The notes under the pieces were generated by a model, which was not told the DNA's origin, ran no database searches, and saw nothing but the letters and a program-made list of their open reading frames with translations. Below are positions 63,833 through 64,000 of a DNA stretch of 64,000 bases, one piece after another (the first letter of the stretch is position 1; every line of letters begins with the position of its first letter). Made by a program: the position numbers and the translations under genes. Source of the stretch: Leeia oryzae DSM 17879 (GTDB taxonomy: Bacteria > Pseudomonadota > Gammaproteobacteria > Burkholderiales > Leeiaceae). The stretch lies in assembly GCF_000376945.1 (NCBI RefSeq), contig NZ_AQXU01000025.1:62001-126000 (forward strand). The letters run 5' to 3'.

Positions 63833-64000
63833 GTGGACAATTCTATTCAGAAACAGCAGAACCAGCGAATTATTGATGTGGCACTTGCTCACTTCCAGCC
63901 TGGAGAATTTGAGTATGGTAGGCCGGACGTGGCCTATTCACACAAACAGCAACAGGGCAATAAAGACATCTATCGGGACGAACGGGATGGGCCGGACAGT
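63833..64000 (+). CDS. partial ORF of unknown function (runs off window)
   Basis: From the GTG at 63833 the frame stays open for 56 codons to the window end, so this is the N-terminal part of a longer gene. It begins VDNSIQKQQNQRIIDVALAHFQPGEFEYGR and has no signal peptide. It is rich in Gln and charged residues. The ribosome site is weak (GGA eight nt upstream), so the start is uncertain. No family is assigned. Confidence 0.45.
   Translation, partial: MDNSIQKQQNQRIIDVALAHFQPGEFEYGRPDVAYSHKQQQGNKDIYRDERDGPDS

Overview
The window reads as ordinary, gene-dense chromosome of a betaproteobacterium, most likely in the Neisseriales/Chromobacteriaceae area. This is judged by eye from protein character (RpoH, FtsEX/FtsY, RluF-TlyA, RdgB-HemW, MCPs), mid-50s % GC and short intergenic gaps; no database search was possible. 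I see no phage, insertion sequence, CRISPR array, tRNA or rRNA. About 62 protein genes are supported. Both end genes are cut by the window: an M16 peptidase on the left and an unrecognised ORF on the right.

Layout. 1-5.5 kb: M16 peptidase fragment, tgt, YegD-type Hsp70, rlmJ, and a PuuA-like glutamine synthetase preceded by a 43-codon leader ORF. 5.9-12.4 kb: small secreted protein; an operon-like run of rubrerythrin, rubredoxin and rubredoxin reductase; orphan solute-binding protein; Cache-domain chemoreceptor; AraC regulator. 12.6-18.2 kb: hydantoinase/oxoprolinase subunits and an NCS1-type permease. 18.5-26 kb: mutS, a 40-residue membrane protein behind a 22-bp palindrome, a 2OG-Fe(II) oxygenase, tlyA, rluF, and a Ser/Thr kinase-HDOD-GAF fusion. 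26.2-32.8 kb: tripartite RND efflux operon and divergent TetR regulator. 32.8-40.4 kb: lolD-lolC, a UDG-superfamily protein, an opine-dehydrogenase locus (LysR, dehydrogenase, binding protein), a MenA-like prenyltransferase and a secreted ClpP-fold protein. 40.4-45.3 kb: ftsY, ftsEX, rsmD, YfhL-type ferredoxin, rpoH. 45.3-51.8 kb: SCO protein, an unknown gene, LysR, EamA exporter, ETF-ubiquinone oxidoreductase, binding protein. 51.9-58.2 kb: potGHI-potF-acetylpolyamine amidohydrolase with an AraC regulator upstream. 58.3-64 kb: rdgB, a 73-aa protein, hemW, ridA, LysR/lysO and secreted unknowns.

Themes. Nitrogen and polyamine handling recurs: PuuA-like synthetase, acetylpolyamine uptake and deacetylation, hydantoinase, opine dehydrogenase, LysO, and several family 3-type binding proteins with no permease beside them. 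The most informative non-coding signals are a perfect CIRCE element over the start region of rpoH, a 22-bp palindrome filling the spacer of a sigma-70 promoter, a leader ORF before the glutamine synthetase, and strong hairpins at the opine and hydantoinase loci. I found no clearly new multi-gene system. The best leads are the leader peptide, the palindrome-controlled 40-aa protein, the opine locus and the kinase-HDOD-GAF protein.
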